From positions 1-42,079 of the forward strand of contig QCAD01000001.1 in NCBI GenBank assembly GCA_003282055.1: a stretch of 42,079 nt of DNA, written 5' to 3'. Position numbers and translations under genes: made by a program. The notes under the pieces are model-generated. The model ran no database searches, was not told the DNA's origin, and was given only the letters and a program-made list of their open reading frames with translations. Every line of letters begins with the position of its first letter. Position 1 is the stretch's first letter. This DNA comes from Pelagibacteraceae bacterium AG-339-N18 (GTDB lineage Bacteria > Pseudomonadota > Alphaproteobacteria > Pelagibacterales > Pelagibacteraceae). Shown in pieces: positions 31,495 to 42,058 of the stretch.

Positions 31495-31558
31495 ATATAT
31501 AATAATATCGCAGACATTTTGTTGTTAATTTTCTTGTATATGTAATATTTATATTAAA

Positions 31559-32656
31559 ATGAAAAATTATTTAAATTTTGAAACAGATATTAAAAATCTT
31601 GAGAATGAGTTAGAAAAGTTAAAAGATCCTTTTAATCAAGAAGGCTTGTCAGAGGTTGATACAAAGAAAATTTCCAAAACTCAGGAGGAACTAGACAAAA
31701 AACTTAAAAATATTTATGCGAATTTAGATCCTTGGCAAATCACTTTAGTCGCCAGGCACGAGGACAGACCAAAGTCGAAGTTTTTTATAGATAATTTATT
31801 TGATGATTTTATTTCTTTAGCGGGAGATAGACATTATGGAGAAGATAAATCAGTCATAACAGGTTTAGCAAAATTTAAAAATCAATCTGTATTAGTAATT
31901 GGACAAGAAAAAGGTGAAAATTTGGAAACAAGAATAGAAAGAAATTTTGGCATGATGAGACCCGAGGGATATAGAAAAACTATTAGGCTTATGGAATTAG
32001 CTAATAAGTTTAATTTACCAATTATATCTTTTATAGATACACCTGGAGCTTACCCTGGAGTAGGTGCCGAGGAAAGAGGTCAAGCAGAGGCTATCGCAAA
32101 GTCTATAGAATGTTGTATGAAGTTGACAGTTCCAACTTTAGCTATTGTTATTGGAGAGGGAGGATCTGGTGGAGCAATTGCCCTTGCTTCTTCTAACAAA
32201 GTTTTGATGTTAGAAAATGCAATATACTCAGTGATATCTCCTGAAGGGTGTGCAACAATTTTGTGGAGAGACCCAAAAAAAATGCTTGATGCCGCTAAAG
32301 CGATGAAACTATCAGCAAAAGATTTATTAGAATTGAATATAATCGATGAGGTAATTCCGGAACCATTAGGTGGCGCTCATAGAGATCGAGATTTAATATT
32401 AGAAAATGTAACGAACTTTATCTCTACAAATTTAGATTTTTTTAAGGGAATGAATGCTGATGAAATACTTAATCATAGAAAAAATAAGTTTTTGCAAATT
32501 GGAAGAGACAAAGGTTTTATTTCGAACCCAGAAAGTCTAAGCGCAGTACAAAATGTGAGTTTTAATTTTCAAGAAATTATTAAATCTAAAAAGAACATCA
32601 TTATCGCCGCAGGCATAAGCGTTGTACTATTAGCTATTGCGTTTTTTTTTCTATAA
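31559..32656 (+). CDS. accA: Acetyl-CoA carboxylase carboxyltransferase subunit alpha with C-terminal membrane tail
   Basis: AccA pairs with AccD to transfer the carboxyl group to acetyl-CoA. Residues 1 to ~315 are a standard AccA: LDPWQITLVARHEDRP, FIDTPGAYPGVGAEERGQ, VIGEGGSGGAIAL, SVISPEGCATILWRD and a C-terminal LGGAHRD. The protein then continues to 365 residues, about 45 longer than usual. The extra part is a short polar linker and a Lys-flanked hydrophobic segment at residues 346-365 (starting NIIIAAG, ending AFFFL), which looks like a tail anchor. The reading frame has no frameshift sign. The 3' end overlaps secA by 6 nt, tail to tail. Confidence 0.95.
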   Translation: MKNYLNFETDIKNLENELEKLKDPFNQEGLSEVDTKKISKTQEELDKKLKNIYANLDPWQITLVARHEDRPKSKFFIDNLFDDFISLAGDRHYGEDKSVITGLAKFKNQSVLVIGQEKGENLETRIERNFGMMRPEGYRKTIRLMELANKFNLPIISFIDTPGAYPGVGAEERGQAEAIAKSIECCMKLTVPTLAIVIGEGGSGGAIALASSNKVLMLENAIYSVISPEGCATILWRDPKKMLDAAKAMKLSAKDLLELNIIDEVIPEPLGGAHRDRDLILENVTNFISTNLDFFKGMNADEILNHRKNKFLQIGRDKGFISNPESLSAVQNVSFNFQEIIKSKKNIIIAAGISVVLLAIAFFFL

Positions 32657-35194
32657 AGCACCACAGCATTTTTTATATTTTTTACCAGAGCCACAAGGAC
32701 AAGGGTCATTTCTACTGATTTTTTTTCCAAGATTTTTAAACTTTTCTTTAGATATACTTTGATTTATTTTTTCAGTTGGTTCACTGTAAACTTTCAGATT
32801 CATCAATATTTTTACATAATCTAACTTTAATTTTTCAAGAAGATTAGAGAACAAGTCAAAAGCCTCTTTTTTATATTCTATAAGAGGATCTCTTTGTCCA
32901 TAAGATCTGAGACCTATTACTTGTCTCAATTGTTCTAAATACTGAATATGAGATTTCCAATTAAAATCAATTGATTGTAAAAGAATTCTTTTTTCAATTT
33001 CTTTAGATTTATCTTCCCCAAGAATTTGTAATCTAGCGTCTCTCGCTAATTTAAATTTTTCGAAAATCTTATCTTTAAATTTTTTGTCTTTAGAGGATAT
33101 TATTTCATTATATTCATTTTCGTCTAAACTTTTTCCAAATATATTTTTTAATTTGTTATCAAACTCACTGTTTTTAGGATTTGATAGTTTTTGAATTTTT
33201 AAAGTTACTAAATTCTCTATTATTTCTGCTAAAAACATGTCTGAGTAGTCGAAAATTTTTTCACTGTCCATTGCATCTTTTCTTTGTGAAAAAATTACTT
33301 GTCTTTGGTCATTTAAAACATTATCAAATTTAATAAGAGTTTTTCTTATATCAAAATTTCTTGCCTCAACCTTTTGTTGAGCTCTTTCCAAAGCTTTATT
33401 TATCCATGGATGGTCAATGCTTTCACCATCTTTAAGCCCCAGTTTTTGTAGTATATTATTCATAGAGTTTGAACCAAAAATTCTCATAAGGTCATCTTCT
33501 AAACTTACATAAAAAATTGAACTTCCTTCATCCCCTTGTCTGCCAGATCTTCCTCGAGCCTGGTTATCAACTCTTCTAGACTCCATTCTTTCAGTTCCAA
33601 TTACAAATAAACCACCTAAGGATTTGATATAATTTTTTTCCTCTTTAAGCTGTTGTTCTTCAATAGATCCTTTTTTTCCACCTAATTGGATATCAACACC
33701 TCTTCCTGAAATACTTGTAGTAATTATCACTGATCTCGTTTTTCCTGCATTCGCAATGATTTCCGCTTCATTTTCGTGATTCTTAGCGTTTAATATAATA
33801 TGTTTAATCTTTTTTTCGTTAAGAAGTTTTGAATAAATTTCAGATTTGCTCACACTTGAGGTAAACACCAATAGTGGCTGTTTTTTTTCATAACACTCAC
33901 TAATTTTTTCTATTATTGCACTATTCTTTTCCTTTTCAGTTCGAAATATTTGATCGTTGAAATCTTTTCTAATCATTTCTTTATTAGTCGGAATTACAAC
34001 GACAAGTAAATTATAAATTTCAAAAAATTCCTCAGCCTCTGTAGCAGCAGTTCCAGTGCATCCTGATATTTTTTTGTATAATTTAAAATAATTTTGATAA
34101 GTAATTGATGCTAATGTTTGATTTTCAGCTTGAATTTCAATACCTTCCTTTGCTTCCAAAGCCTGATGGAGACCATCACCAAACCTTCTTCCTTCTAAAA
34201 TTCTACCCGTCAATTCATCAATAATTTTAATACTATTATCTTTAACTAAATAATCCTTGTCTTTTTTAAACAGATGGTTTGCCCTTAATGCCTGATTAAC
34301 AAAATGAACAAGATCTAGATTTTCTGGATCATAAAAGTTATCATTTTTTAATATACCAGCTTTAGAGAATAAATTTTCAACATGATTAATACCCTCATTT
34401 GTTAAAAGAATATTTTTATCTTTTTCATCAATCTCATAATCTTTTTTTGTTAATAACTTTACAATTTTATCTATTGCAAGATATTGGTTAGTTTTATCTT
34501 CTGCAGCACCTGAAATTACTAAAGGAGTTCTAGCTTCGTCAATTAAGCATGAGTCAATCTCGTCGACAATTGCATAATTGTGTCCTCTTTGCACCATTTC
34601 ATCTTTTGAAAATTTCATATTATCTCTAAGATAATCAAAACCTAATTCACTATTTGTTGCATAAGTAATGTCACAATTATAATTTTTTTTTCTCTCAATA
34701 TCGTTTTGCTCATTATTTATGTAACCAGAAGTTAAACCTAAAAAACTAAAAATTTTACCCATCTCAATCGAATCTCTTTTTGCTAAATAATCATTGACAG
34801 TAACAATGTGCACACCTTTGCCCTCTAAAGCATCTAAATAAGCAGCCAAAGCAATTGTTATAGTTTTACCTTCTCCAGTTCTCATCTCAGCTATTTTATT
34901 TTCATGTAAAACTACACCACCAATAATCTGCACATTAAAATGCCTCTCACCTCTTGTTCTCAAAGATGCCTCTCTTACTAAAGCGAAAGCGTCAGGTAAA
35001 ATTTGATCTAGAGATTGACCATTTTGTATTTTTTCTTTTAATTGCAAGGTTTTACTAGGAAATTCCTCATCCTTAATTTTTTTGATATTTGCCTCTAAAA
35101 AATTAATTTGATCTACAATTTTACCAATTCTATCAAGCTCTTTTTGATTGCCAGATTTAATAAATTTAGAAATAAACTTAAGAGGATTAAACAT
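32651..35194 (-). CDS. secA: Protein translocase ATPase SecA
   Basis: SecA drives preproteins through SecYEG. The 847-residue protein has MRTGEGKTI (Walker A), HIVTVNDYLAKRD, VDEIDSCLIDEARTPLIISG-like TPLVISG (Walker B region), SGCTGTA, TTSISGRGVDIQLGG and RRVDNQARGRSGRQGD (helicase motifs). A C-terminal SEC-C zinc-binding tail, NDPCPCGSGKKYKKCC, is present; it binds SecB and ribosomes. It is divergent from argJ (65 bp), where both promoters must lie. This is a full-length, very secure call. Confidence 0.97.
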   Translation of the reverse strand: MFNPLKFISKFIKSGNQKELDRIGKIVDQINFLEANIKKIKDEEFPSKTLQLKEKIQNGQSLDQILPDAFALVREASLRTRGERHFNVQIIGGVVLHENKIAEMRTGEGKTITIALAAYLDALEGKGVHIVTVNDYLAKRDSIEMGKIFSFLGLTSGYINNEQNDIERKKNYNCDITYATNSELGFDYLRDNMKFSKDEMVQRGHNYAIVDEIDSCLIDEARTPLVISGAAEDKTNQYLAIDKIVKLLTKKDYEIDEKDKNILLTNEGINHVENLFSKAGILKNDNFYDPENLDLVHFVNQALRANHLFKKDKDYLVKDNSIKIIDELTGRILEGRRFGDGLHQALEAKEGIEIQAENQTLASITYQNYFKLYKKISGCTGTAATEAEEFFEIYNLLVVVIPTNKEMIRKDFNDQIFRTEKEKNSAIIEKISECYEKKQPLLVFTSSVSKSEIYSKLLNEKKIKHIILNAKNHENEAEIIANAGKTRSVIITTSISGRGVDIQLGGKKGSIEEQQLKEEKNYIKSLGGLFVIGTERMESRRVDNQARGRSGRQGDEGSSIFYVSLEDDLMRIFGSNSMNNILQKLGLKDGESIDHPWINKALERAQQKVEARNFDIRKTLIKFDNVLNDQRQVIFSQRKDAMDSEKIFDYSDMFLAEIIENLVTLKIQKLSNPKNSEFDNKLKNIFGKSLDENEYNEIISSKDKKFKDKIFEKFKLARDARLQILGEDKSKEIEKRILLQSIDFNWKSHIQYLEQLRQVIGLRSYGQRDPLIEYKKEAFDLFSNLLEKLKLDYVKILMNLKVYSEPTEKINQSISKEKFKNLGKKISRNDPCPCGSGKKYKKCCGAL

Positions 35195-35259
35195 TAGTTT
35201 TTGATATACATTTTAATTACAACTTTTAATATAGTTATTTAATTTAAAATTTAAATATC

Positions 35260-36561
35260 ATGGGAATTAATTTATCGAACTTTTTAGCCTCAAAATCTCA
35301 AAATCGTAAAATGGGGCAATTTCAAGATTTGGATCATCTTGATGGTCTGGCAGTTTCTTCAGTAAGTGCAAATTTATATAATTCTAGAAGGGATGATCTA
35401 GTTATGTTTTATTTCCGCGATGGGGCAAATTTCGCATCAGTTTATACTCAGTCAAAAATTTTGTCAGAAAATATTAAATGGAATTTAAGTCAAAAAACTC
35501 AAAAAATTTTCTCACTTATAATTAATACTAAAAATGCGAATTCATTTACAGGTGAGCAGGGTTATAAAAGTATGCAACATATTGCAGATATTATTGCGAA
35601 ACAATTGACAGAAAAACAAAAAGTTGATGAGGATGATCCTAAGATTATTAAGTCAAAAAACGTTATCTTTGGTTGCACAGGCACAATTGGAGAAAAATTC
35701 CCTGAAGATAAAATAAGATTAAAGATTCCAGATCTTGTAAAAAATATCAAATATACTCAAAACAAATACATTTGGATGAAAGCAGCCTTAGGAATAATGA
35801 CTACTGACACCCAACCCAAAATGGCAATGGAGGAATGTAAAATCGGAAATACACCAATTAAGATTTATGGAATCGCAAAAGGTTCTGGCATGATATATCC
35901 AAATATGGCAACAACATTAGGATATGTTTTTACTGATGCAAATATATCTAACGAGGTTCTAAAAAAGTTACTAAAAAAAAATATTGAGAATACTTTTAAT
36001 GCTATTTCTTGCGATGGAGATACTAGTACAAACGATATGATTACTATTTTTTCTACAGGAAAAGCAAAAAATTCCTTAATAAAGACAGTCAATGACAAAA
36101 AGATTAAATCTTTTGATGAGTCTTTAAATAATGTTCTTTTAAATTTAGCAAAAAGAGTCGTTACAGATGGAGAGGGAGCTACAAAATTTGTAACCATAAA
36201 TGTTGTAAACTCTAAAACAGACCAAGATGCAAAAAAAATTTGCTTTTCAATAGCAAATTCTCCTTTAGTAAAAACAGCTATAGCTGGTGAGGATCCAAAT
36301 TGGGGAAGAATTATTATGGCATTGGGAAAATCTGGTTTAGATATAAATTTAAATAAATTATCAATTAAATTTGGTGATCTTACTATAGTAAGTAAAGGAA
36401 AAATTCATAGTCAATATAATGAAGATGAGGCTGCAAGTTATATGAAAAGCTCAGATATTAAAGTTATTATCGATATTGGAATGGGAAAAAAGAATTTTAC
36501 TGTTTACACTATGGATTTAACTAAAGAGTATATTGATATCAACGCAGATTATAGAAGTTAG
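35260..36561 (+). CDS. argJ: Glutamate N-acetyltransferase / ornithine acetyltransferase
   Basis: ArgJ recycles the acetyl group from N-acetylornithine to glutamate in arginine synthesis; bifunctional forms also use acetyl-CoA. It is a self-cleaving Ntn-fold enzyme. The cleavage site is KGSGMIYPNMATTLGY, where the Thr after Ala becomes the nucleophile. CDGDTSTNDM and AGEDPNWGRIIMALGKSG are also typical. The length (433) is normal. The first ~20 residues are Ser/Asn-rich and may be longer than necessary, but no other start has a clear RBS. It is divergent from secA. Confidence 0.94.
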   Translation: MGINLSNFLASKSQNRKMGQFQDLDHLDGLAVSSVSANLYNSRRDDLVMFYFRDGANFASVYTQSKILSENIKWNLSQKTQKIFSLIINTKNANSFTGEQGYKSMQHIADIIAKQLTEKQKVDEDDPKIIKSKNVIFGCTGTIGEKFPEDKIRLKIPDLVKNIKYTQNKYIWMKAALGIMTTDTQPKMAMEECKIGNTPIKIYGIAKGSGMIYPNMATTLGYVFTDANISNEVLKKLLKKNIENTFNAISCDGDTSTNDMITIFSTGKAKNSLIKTVNDKKIKSFDESLNNVLLNLAKRVVTDGEGATKFVTINVVNSKTDQDAKKICFSIANSPLVKTAIAGEDPNWGRIIMALGKSGLDINLNKLSIKFGDLTIVSKGKIHSQYNEDEAASYMKSSDIKVIIDIGMGKKNFTVYTMDLTKEYIDINADYRS

Positions 36562-36600
36562 TGATATTGAAATTTTGATATCAATAGTTAAATATTTTAT

Positions 36601-37032
36601 ATGATTAAGTACAACCTGTTGTGTAAAAAATGCAATATTATTTTTGATAGTTGGTTTGCATCCTCAAAAGAATTTGACAAACTAAAAAAAAAAAAATTAA
36701 TTAATTGTCATAGTTGCGGGTCATTAAAGGTAGAAAAAAATTTAATGGCACCTAAATTCATGAATAAAACGCTTAGACATGAAAATGAAAAAAAAGATTT
36801 GCTTAAATATCAAAAGATTAAGAAGAAAATAAACGAATACCAGAAATTTATTAAAAGTAACTTTGATTACGTTGGTGAAAACTTCACATACGAAGCAAGA
36901 TCAATTCACTACAATAATAAAAAAAGAGCCAAAGGTATTTATGGGACAGCATCAAATAAGGATTTAAAGGAACTTAAAGAGGAAGGTATTGATACACAAT
37001 TAATTCCCTGGCTGGAAAGCGAAGATAATTAA
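36601..37032 (+). CDS. DUF1178 family protein
   Basis: This 143-residue protein begins with a zinc-ribbon-like motif. CKKC (about residues 8-11) and CHSCG (about 36-40) are four Cys in two CxxC pairs, the first in the typical start IKYNLLCKKCNIIFDSWF, an F-x-S-W-F pattern of DUF1178. The middle is a long Lys-rich helix; the C-terminus has VGENFTYEARSIHY and IYGTASNKDLKELKEEGI, the conserved DUF1178 end. The function is unknown. In alphaproteobacteria it often lies beside ubiG, as here, where the two ends overlap by 4 nt. Confidence 0.85.
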   Translation: MIKYNLLCKKCNIIFDSWFASSKEFDKLKKKKLINCHSCGSLKVEKNLMAPKFMNKTLRHENEKKDLLKYQKIKKKINEYQKFIKSNFDYVGENFTYEARSIHYNNKKRAKGIYGTASNKDLKELKEEGIDTQLIPWLESEDN

Positions 37033-37757
37033 TTCTTAATAAATTTTGAAATATAATTAACTGACTTATCATTACTTACTCTCCATTTGTCAGTAAATAT
37101 ATTTAATTTCATACCGTCTAATCTATCTAGTCTAAAATCATTATTCTTAAGTATTGAAATTAGATCCTCAGGTTTTAAAAATTTGTCCCATTCGTGTGTG
37201 CCAATTGGTAACCAACGCAATATATATTCAGCTCCTACAATCGCAAAAATATAAGATTTCAAAGTTTTGTTCAAAGTTGCAACAAACATAATTCCATTCT
37301 TTTTAAGAAGATTACTACAAGATTTTAAAAAAAGGTTCACATCTTCAACATGCTCAACAATTTCCATATTTAAGATTACGTCAAATTTATTTTTTACATT
37401 TAATTTTTCAGGTGATGAGCAGATATAATTAATTTTAAGATTATTTTTTTTTGAATGTAGTTTTGCAACATTGATATTTTTATTAGACGCATCAATTCCA
37501 GTCACTTCAGCACCTAGCTTGCACATCGGTTCAGACAATAAACCTCCGCCACAACCCACATCTAAAATTTTTATATTTTTTAGAGGATTTTTTTTAGTTT
37601 CTATTTTAAATGTTTTAATTATATTTTCTTTAATATAAGAAATTCTAATAGGGTTAAATTTATGTAGTGGTTTAAATTTTCCTTCCGGATTCCACCATTC
37701 TTCAGCAATTTTAGAAAATTTTTCTATTTCTTTTTTATTAATTGTGTTATTTTTCAT
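37029..37757 (-). CDS. ubiG: Ubiquinone biosynthesis O-methyltransferase UbiG
   Basis: UbiG carries out the two SAM-dependent O-methylations in ubiquinone synthesis. The 242-residue class I methyltransferase has an amphipathic N-terminus with EEWWNPEGKFKPLHKFNPIR, the family signature. The SAM motif is LDVGCGGGLLSEPM, followed by TGIDAS, NMEIVEHVEDV and ATLNKTLKSYIF. It is divergent from lysC (68 bp) and converges with the DUF1178 gene. Confidence 0.96.
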   Translation of the reverse strand: MKNNTINKKEIEKFSKIAEEWWNPEGKFKPLHKFNPIRISYIKENIIKTFKIETKKNPLKNIKILDVGCGGGLLSEPMCKLGAEVTGIDASNKNINVAKLHSKKNNLKINYICSSPEKLNVKNKFDVILNMEIVEHVEDVNLFLKSCSNLLKKNGIMFVATLNKTLKSYIFAIVGAEYILRWLPIGTHEWDKFLKPEDLISILKNNDFRLDRLDGMKLNIFTDKWRVSNDKSVNYISKFIKN

Positions 37758-37825
37758 TTGTAAGTTGACTTTATATTCAACATGTATTTATTCAATATTT
37801 TTTAAAAATTAGAAACTAGTTTATC

Positions 37826-39046
37826 ATGAAAATTGTAGTATTAAAATTTGGAGGTACTTCGGTTGGCACGATACAAAAGATTAAAAAAGTTGCTGATATA
37901 ATTACTATCTACAAAAGAAAAAATTACAAAGTTATTGTAATTTCTTCAGCAATGAGCGGTGTGACAAATAATTTAATAAAAAATTCTATTAAAATCAGCA
38001 ATAATTTTTCAGATGCAGAGCATGATATACTCGTTTCATCTGGTGAACAAATGGCTTGTTCATTTATCGCAGGCAGATTAATTCATAAAGGGTATAAATC
38101 AAGATCTTGGATGTCATGGCAAGTGCCAATTATTACAGCAGGTACTTATAAGAATGCAAGAATTAGTGAAATTAATAAAAAAGAGATAATAAAATATTTA
38201 AAAGAGGGTGGCATACCAATAATAACTGGTTTCCAAGGGGTTAATAATGAAAATAGAATTACAACTATTGGACGAGGAGGATCTGATGCGACTGCAATTA
38301 TGTTTGCAAAATTTTTCAAAGCGCAAAGATGTATAATTTATACTGATGTCGAAGGAGTTTATACGACTGACCCAAATAAATTAAGGAGAGCAAAAAAAAT
38401 TAAAGAAATTTCATACGAGGAAATGTTAGAGATGGCTTCACTTGGTGCCAAAGTTATGCAGCCAGTTTCGATACAAGACGCGAGATTAAATAGAATCAAT
38501 ATTGAAGTAAGATCATCTTACAAAAAAAAACCAGGGACTTTAATCACCAAAAAATCCAAAATACTAAATAATAGAATTATTACTGGAATTTCTTCTACTC
38601 AAAATGACTCGAAAGTTTCACTTATTGGTGTAAAAGACAGACCAGGAGTTGCAGCCGCTATTTTTAAACCCTTGTCACATAATTTAATAAATGTTGATAT
38701 GGTTGTTCAAAACATTTCTGCTAACGGTAAAGAAACTGACCTAACTTTTACGATTAAGGCAGAAGATTTAAATAAAACAAAAAAGATTATTCAAAAAAAT
38801 AAAAAAATTAATTATAGAAAGCTTATATTTGAGAAAAATGTTTCAAAGATATCTATCATTGGAGTCGGAATGATCACAACACCAGGTGTTACTTTTAGAA
38901 TGTTTCAAACACTTGCTAATAAAAAAATTAATATTAAAGTAATTTCTACGTCTGAAATAAAAATTTCGGTTTTAATAGACAAAAAAAATACTCAAGAGGC
39001 ATTAACTTCGCTTCATAAAGAATTTAATTTAGATCATAAAAAATGA
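37826..39046 (+). CDS. lysC: Aspartate kinase
   Basis: LysC phosphorylates aspartate, the entry to lysine, threonine and methionine synthesis. The 406-residue monofunctional enzyme starts with [10 protein letters not shown], then has [42 protein letters not shown] and LGAKVMQP. Two C-terminal ACT domains (about 265-400) should bind the feedback inhibitors. The stop overlaps ispG by ATGA. In many alphaproteobacteria ptsP separates lysC and prfA; here ispG takes that place. Confidence 0.96.
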   Translation: MKIVVLKFGGTSVGTIQKIKKVADIITIYKRKNYKVIVISSAMSGVTNNLIKNSIKISNNFSDAEHDILVSSGEQMACSFIAGRLIHKGYKSRSWMSWQVPIITAGTYKNARISEINKKEIIKYLKEGGIPIITGFQGVNNENRITTIGRGGSDATAIMFAKFFKAQRCIIYTDVEGVYTTDPNKLRRAKKIKEISYEEMLEMASLGAKVMQPVSIQDARLNRINIEVRSSYKKKPGTLITKKSKILNNRIITGISSTQNDSKVSLIGVKDRPGVAAAIFKPLSHNLINVDMVVQNISANGKETDLTFTIKAEDLNKTKKIIQKNKKINYRKLIFEKNVSKISIIGVGMITTPGVTFRMFQTLANKKINIKVISTSEIKISVLIDKKNTQEALTSLHKEFNLDHKK

Positions 39047-40140
39047 GCATTAGACCTTTCAGAGACATCAAAAGAAGAAAAACAAAAGAGATTAAAGTAG
39101 GCAATGTTAAAGTAGGAGGAAATAATCCTATTACAGTACAATCAATGACTAACACACTTACCACAGATATTAAGGCAACCATAAAACAAATAAATGAAAT
39201 TCATAATGAAGGAGCTGATATAGTTAGAGTATCTTGTCCAGATGAACCATCGTCCAAAGCATTAAAAGAGATTGTTAAACATGTTGACGTACCTATAGTT
39301 GCAGATATTCATTTTCATTATAAAAGAGCAATCGAAGCAGCTGAAAATGGAGCAAGCTGTTTAAGAATAAATCCTGGAAATATTGGAAATATTAGTAAGA
39401 TAAAAGAAGTAGTTAAGGCTGCTCATGATAATAATTGCTCTATTAGGATAGGCGTAAATGCCGGTTCTCTCGAAAAAGATATTTTGGAGAAATATAAGGA
39501 GCCTTGTCCTGAAGCTTTAGTCGAAAGTGCCTTGAGAAATATTAAGATTCTTGAGGATGAAAATTTTAATAACTTAAAAATAAGTGTAAAATCCTCAGAT
39601 GTCTTCCTATCAATAGAAGCTTATCGTCAACTTTCTAAAGTCACTGCTTATCCTTTACACTTAGGGATTACAGAGGCAGGTGGTTTTGTACCAGGGAGTG
39701 TAAAGTCCTCAATAGGATTAGGCACATTACTTTTAGACGGCATTGGTGATACAATTAGAATTTCTTTATCTGACAATCCTGTTGAGGAAGTTAAAATTGG
39801 GAATGAAATACTAAAATCTTTAAATTTAAGAGAAAGAGGTGTTAAAATAATCTCATGTCCGTCTTGTGCAAGACAGGGTTTTAAAGTAATTGAGACCGTA
39901 AAAATTCTAGAGGAAAAACTTTCACATATTAAAACCCCAATTACTCTGTCGGTAATTGGTTGTGTTGTTAACGGTCCAGGCGAAGCTGCAATGACAGATA
40001 TAGGTATTACTGGGGGTCAAAAAGGAAACAACATGCTTTATTTATCGGGCATTCAGTCAGAGAAAGTTCTAACAAAAGACATGATAAACAGGATCGTTAT
40101 TGAAGTTGAAAAAAAGGTTTCACAATTAAAAGATAGTTAA
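39043..40140 (+). CDS. ispG: 4-hydroxy-3-methylbut-2-enyl diphosphate synthase IspG (GcpE)
   Basis: IspG is the penultimate enzyme of the MEP isoprenoid pathway and uses a [4Fe-4S] cluster. The 365-residue protein has a TIM-barrel N-terminus ([38 protein letters not shown]). The cluster-binding C-terminal domain has ISCPSCAR (Cys-x-x-Cys) and [11 protein letters not shown] (third Cys). It overlaps lysC by ATGA and is 1 bp before prfA, so it belongs to the lysC-ispG-prfA-prmC operon. Confidence 0.96.
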   Translation: MSIRPFRDIKRRKTKEIKVGNVKVGGNNPITVQSMTNTLTTDIKATIKQINEIHNEGADIVRVSCPDEPSSKALKEIVKHVDVPIVADIHFHYKRAIEAAENGASCLRINPGNIGNISKIKEVVKAAHDNNCSIRIGVNAGSLEKDILEKYKEPCPEALVESALRNIKILEDENFNNLKISVKSSDVFLSIEAYRQLSKVTAYPLHLGITEAGGFVPGSVKSSIGLGTLLLDGIGDTIRISLSDNPVEEVKIGNEILKSLNLRERGVKIISCPSCARQGFKVIETVKILEEKLSHIKTPITLSVIGCVVNGPGEAAMTDIGITGGQKGNNMLYLSGIQSEKVLTKDMINRIVIEVEKKVSQLKDS

Positions 40141-40141
40141 G

Positions 40142-41215
40142 ATGATACCACTCAAAACAATAGAAGACCTGATTAAAAAACACTCATTACTTGAAAAAGA
40201 TTTGTCTTTAGGAAAAATAGATAAAAAATTTTTTGCTGAGAAATCAAAAGAATATGCAGATTTAAATGAAATTATTCAGGATGCAAAAAAATACTTTTCT
40301 TACGAAAAAGAAAAATCTGAGATACAGAAAATTCTTGATGATAAAAACTCAGACACAGAATTAATCAAAATGGCTGAAACAGAATTAAATAACTTAAAAC
40401 TGGAAAAGGAAAATAATGAAAAAAAACTTAAATTATTTTTATTACCTAAAGATGAGGCTGATAAAAAGAATGCAATAATTGAAATCAGAGCTGGAACTGG
40501 TGGTTTAGAGGCAAGTTTATTTGCATCAGATCTTTTTAAAATGTACGAAAAGGTGAGTCATAAAAAAAAATGGATTGTAGAATTAATTTCTATTTCTAGG
40601 AGTGAAGCAGGTGGTTTAAAAGAGGTAATTGCCTCAATCAAAGGAAATAATATTTACTCAACTTTAAAATACGAAAGTGGAGTTCATCGGGTTCAAAGAG
40701 TACCTGATACAGAAACTCAAGGAAGAGTCCATACATCTGCAGCAACGGTTGCCGTTTTACCTGAAGCAGAAGAAGTTGATCTAAAAATAAATGAGACTGA
40801 TTTGAGAATAGATGTTTTTAGAGCTGGTGGACCTGGTGGACAATCGGTAAATACAACTGATAGCGCTGTGAGGATAACCCACGTCCCAACTGGAATATCT
40901 GTTTCACAACAAGACGAAAAATCTCAGCATAAAAATAAGGCAAAAGGTATGAAAATATTAAGAGCAAGATTATATGAACTTGAAAGATCAAGAATTGAAA
41001 AAGAAAGATCAAATGATAGAAAAAATAAAATTGGAACTGGAGATAGATCAGAGAGAATAAGAACATATAACTTTCCACAGGGTAGAGTTACAGACCATAG
41101 AATAAATTTAACTTTACATAAATTAGAGGAATTTTTAGAGGGAGAAATTTTTGATGAAATGATTGAGGCCTTAACTTTACAGGCTCAAGAGGAAAGATTA
41201 GGAATACTAAACTAA
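40142..41215 (+). CDS. prfA: Peptide chain release factor 1
   Basis: RF1 ends translation at UAA and UAG. The 357-residue protein has a coiled N-terminal domain. The codon-recognition tripeptide region [10 protein letters not shown] reads P-D-T where E. coli has P-A-T. The catalytic loop [12 protein letters not shown] carries the GGQ motif, followed by [13 protein letters not shown]. The start lies 1 bp after the ispG stop and prmC begins right after the prfA stop. PrmC methylates the GGQ glutamine, so substrate and modifier are co-transcribed. Confidence 0.97.
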   Translation: MIPLKTIEDLIKKHSLLEKDLSLGKIDKKFFAEKSKEYADLNEIIQDAKKYFSYEKEKSEIQKILDDKNSDTELIKMAETELNNLKLEKENNEKKLKLFLLPKDEADKKNAIIEIRAGTGGLEASLFASDLFKMYEKVSHKKKWIVELISISRSEAGGLKEVIASIKGNNIYSTLKYESGVHRVQRVPDTETQGRVHTSAATVAVLPEAEEVDLKINETDLRIDVFRAGGPGGQSVNTTDSAVRITHVPTGISVSQQDEKSQHKNKAKGMKILRARLYELERSRIEKERSNDRKNKIGTGDRSERIRTYNFPQGRVTDHRINLTLHKLEEFLEGEIFDEMIEALTLQAQEERLGILN

Positions 41216-42058
41216 ATGAAGATAGAAAAAGCAATTAAGGAAGCATTTAAAATTTTGGAGACAAAAAAAATTAAAACTGCTTTATTAGATAGTGAAATTT
41301 TGATGTCTGAAATTTTGAAAAAGGATAGGAGGTTTCTAATAATGAACCCTCAAGAAGAGATAGCAGATAATGATTATAAGAACTTTAAAAAAATATTAGC
41401 TAGTCGTTTAAAAAGTAAACCCGTTGCTTATTTGACTGGGGTAAAGTCTTTCTGGAAGTATGATTTTGTTGTAAATGAAAAAGTTTTAATTCCGAGACCT
41501 GAGACAGAACTTTTAATTGAACAAGTCTTAGAAAATTACAAAAATAAGCAAAACATTAATTTTTTAGAAGTAGGAACTGGATCTGGATGCATTATTTTAT
41601 CAATTTTAAAAGAAAAAAAGTCTTTTTTAGGCAAAGGAGTGGATGTGAGTAAAGACAGCTTGGAAGTATGCAAAGCAAATGCAAATAAGCTAGGCTTAAT
41701 TTCAAGATTAAAATTATTTAAATCAGATATTGACAATTTCTTCATAGGCAAATATGATTTAATTATTTCTAATCCTCCATATATTAAAAAATTTGATTTT
41801 AAGGGTTTGGATGATGATGTTGTAAAGTATGAGCCCAGAAAGGCTCTCGACGGTGGATTAGATGGTTTATCAGAGATTAGAAAAGTGGTTAAAAGATCAT
41901 CTAAACTGATTAAAAATCGTGGTAAATTAATTTTAGAAATTGCCCATGATCAAAAAAACGAGGTAAAAAAAATATTAAAAAGTAATAATTTTTACATCAA
42001 CAAAGTTGTTAAAGATTTTGCTAAAAAAGACAGGTGTATAATAGGTACCAAAATCTAA
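41216..42058 (+). CDS. prmC: Release factor glutamine methyltransferase PrmC
   Basis: PrmC N5-methylates the GGQ glutamine of RF1/RF2. The 280-residue protein has an N-terminal helical domain with the R-x-P-V-A-Y-L-like KPVAYLTGVKSFW, then IPRPETELLIE. The SAM motif is EVGTGSGCIILSI, and the diagnostic NPPY is in IISNPPYIKK. YEPRKALDGG and a C-terminal beta region follow. It starts directly after the prfA stop codon (TAAATG) and ends 21 bp before the window edge. This is the last gene in view of the operon starting at lysC. Confidence 0.96.
   Translation: MKIEKAIKEAFKILETKKIKTALLDSEILMSEILKKDRRFLIMNPQEEIADNDYKNFKKILASRLKSKPVAYLTGVKSFWKYDFVVNEKVLIPRPETELLIEQVLENYKNKQNINFLEVGTGSGCIILSILKEKKSFLGKGVDVSKDSLEVCKANANKLGLISRLKLFKSDIDNFFIGKYDLIISNPPYIKKFDFKGLDDDVVKYEPRKALDGGLDGLSEIRKVVKRSSKLIKNRGKLILEIAHDQKNEVKKILKSNNFYINKVVKDFAKKDRCIIGTKI

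Noticed and set aside
31460..31558. Glycine riboswitch upstream of glcB
   Set aside because: Expected from other SAR11 genomes, but no aptamer motif is present and the promoter sits 6 bp before the ATG.
40718..40726. RF1 recognition tripeptide P-D-T as a sign of altered stop-codon reading
   Set aside because: The middle position of P-x-T varies among RF1 proteins, and the genes here use TAA, TAG and TGA normally as stops.
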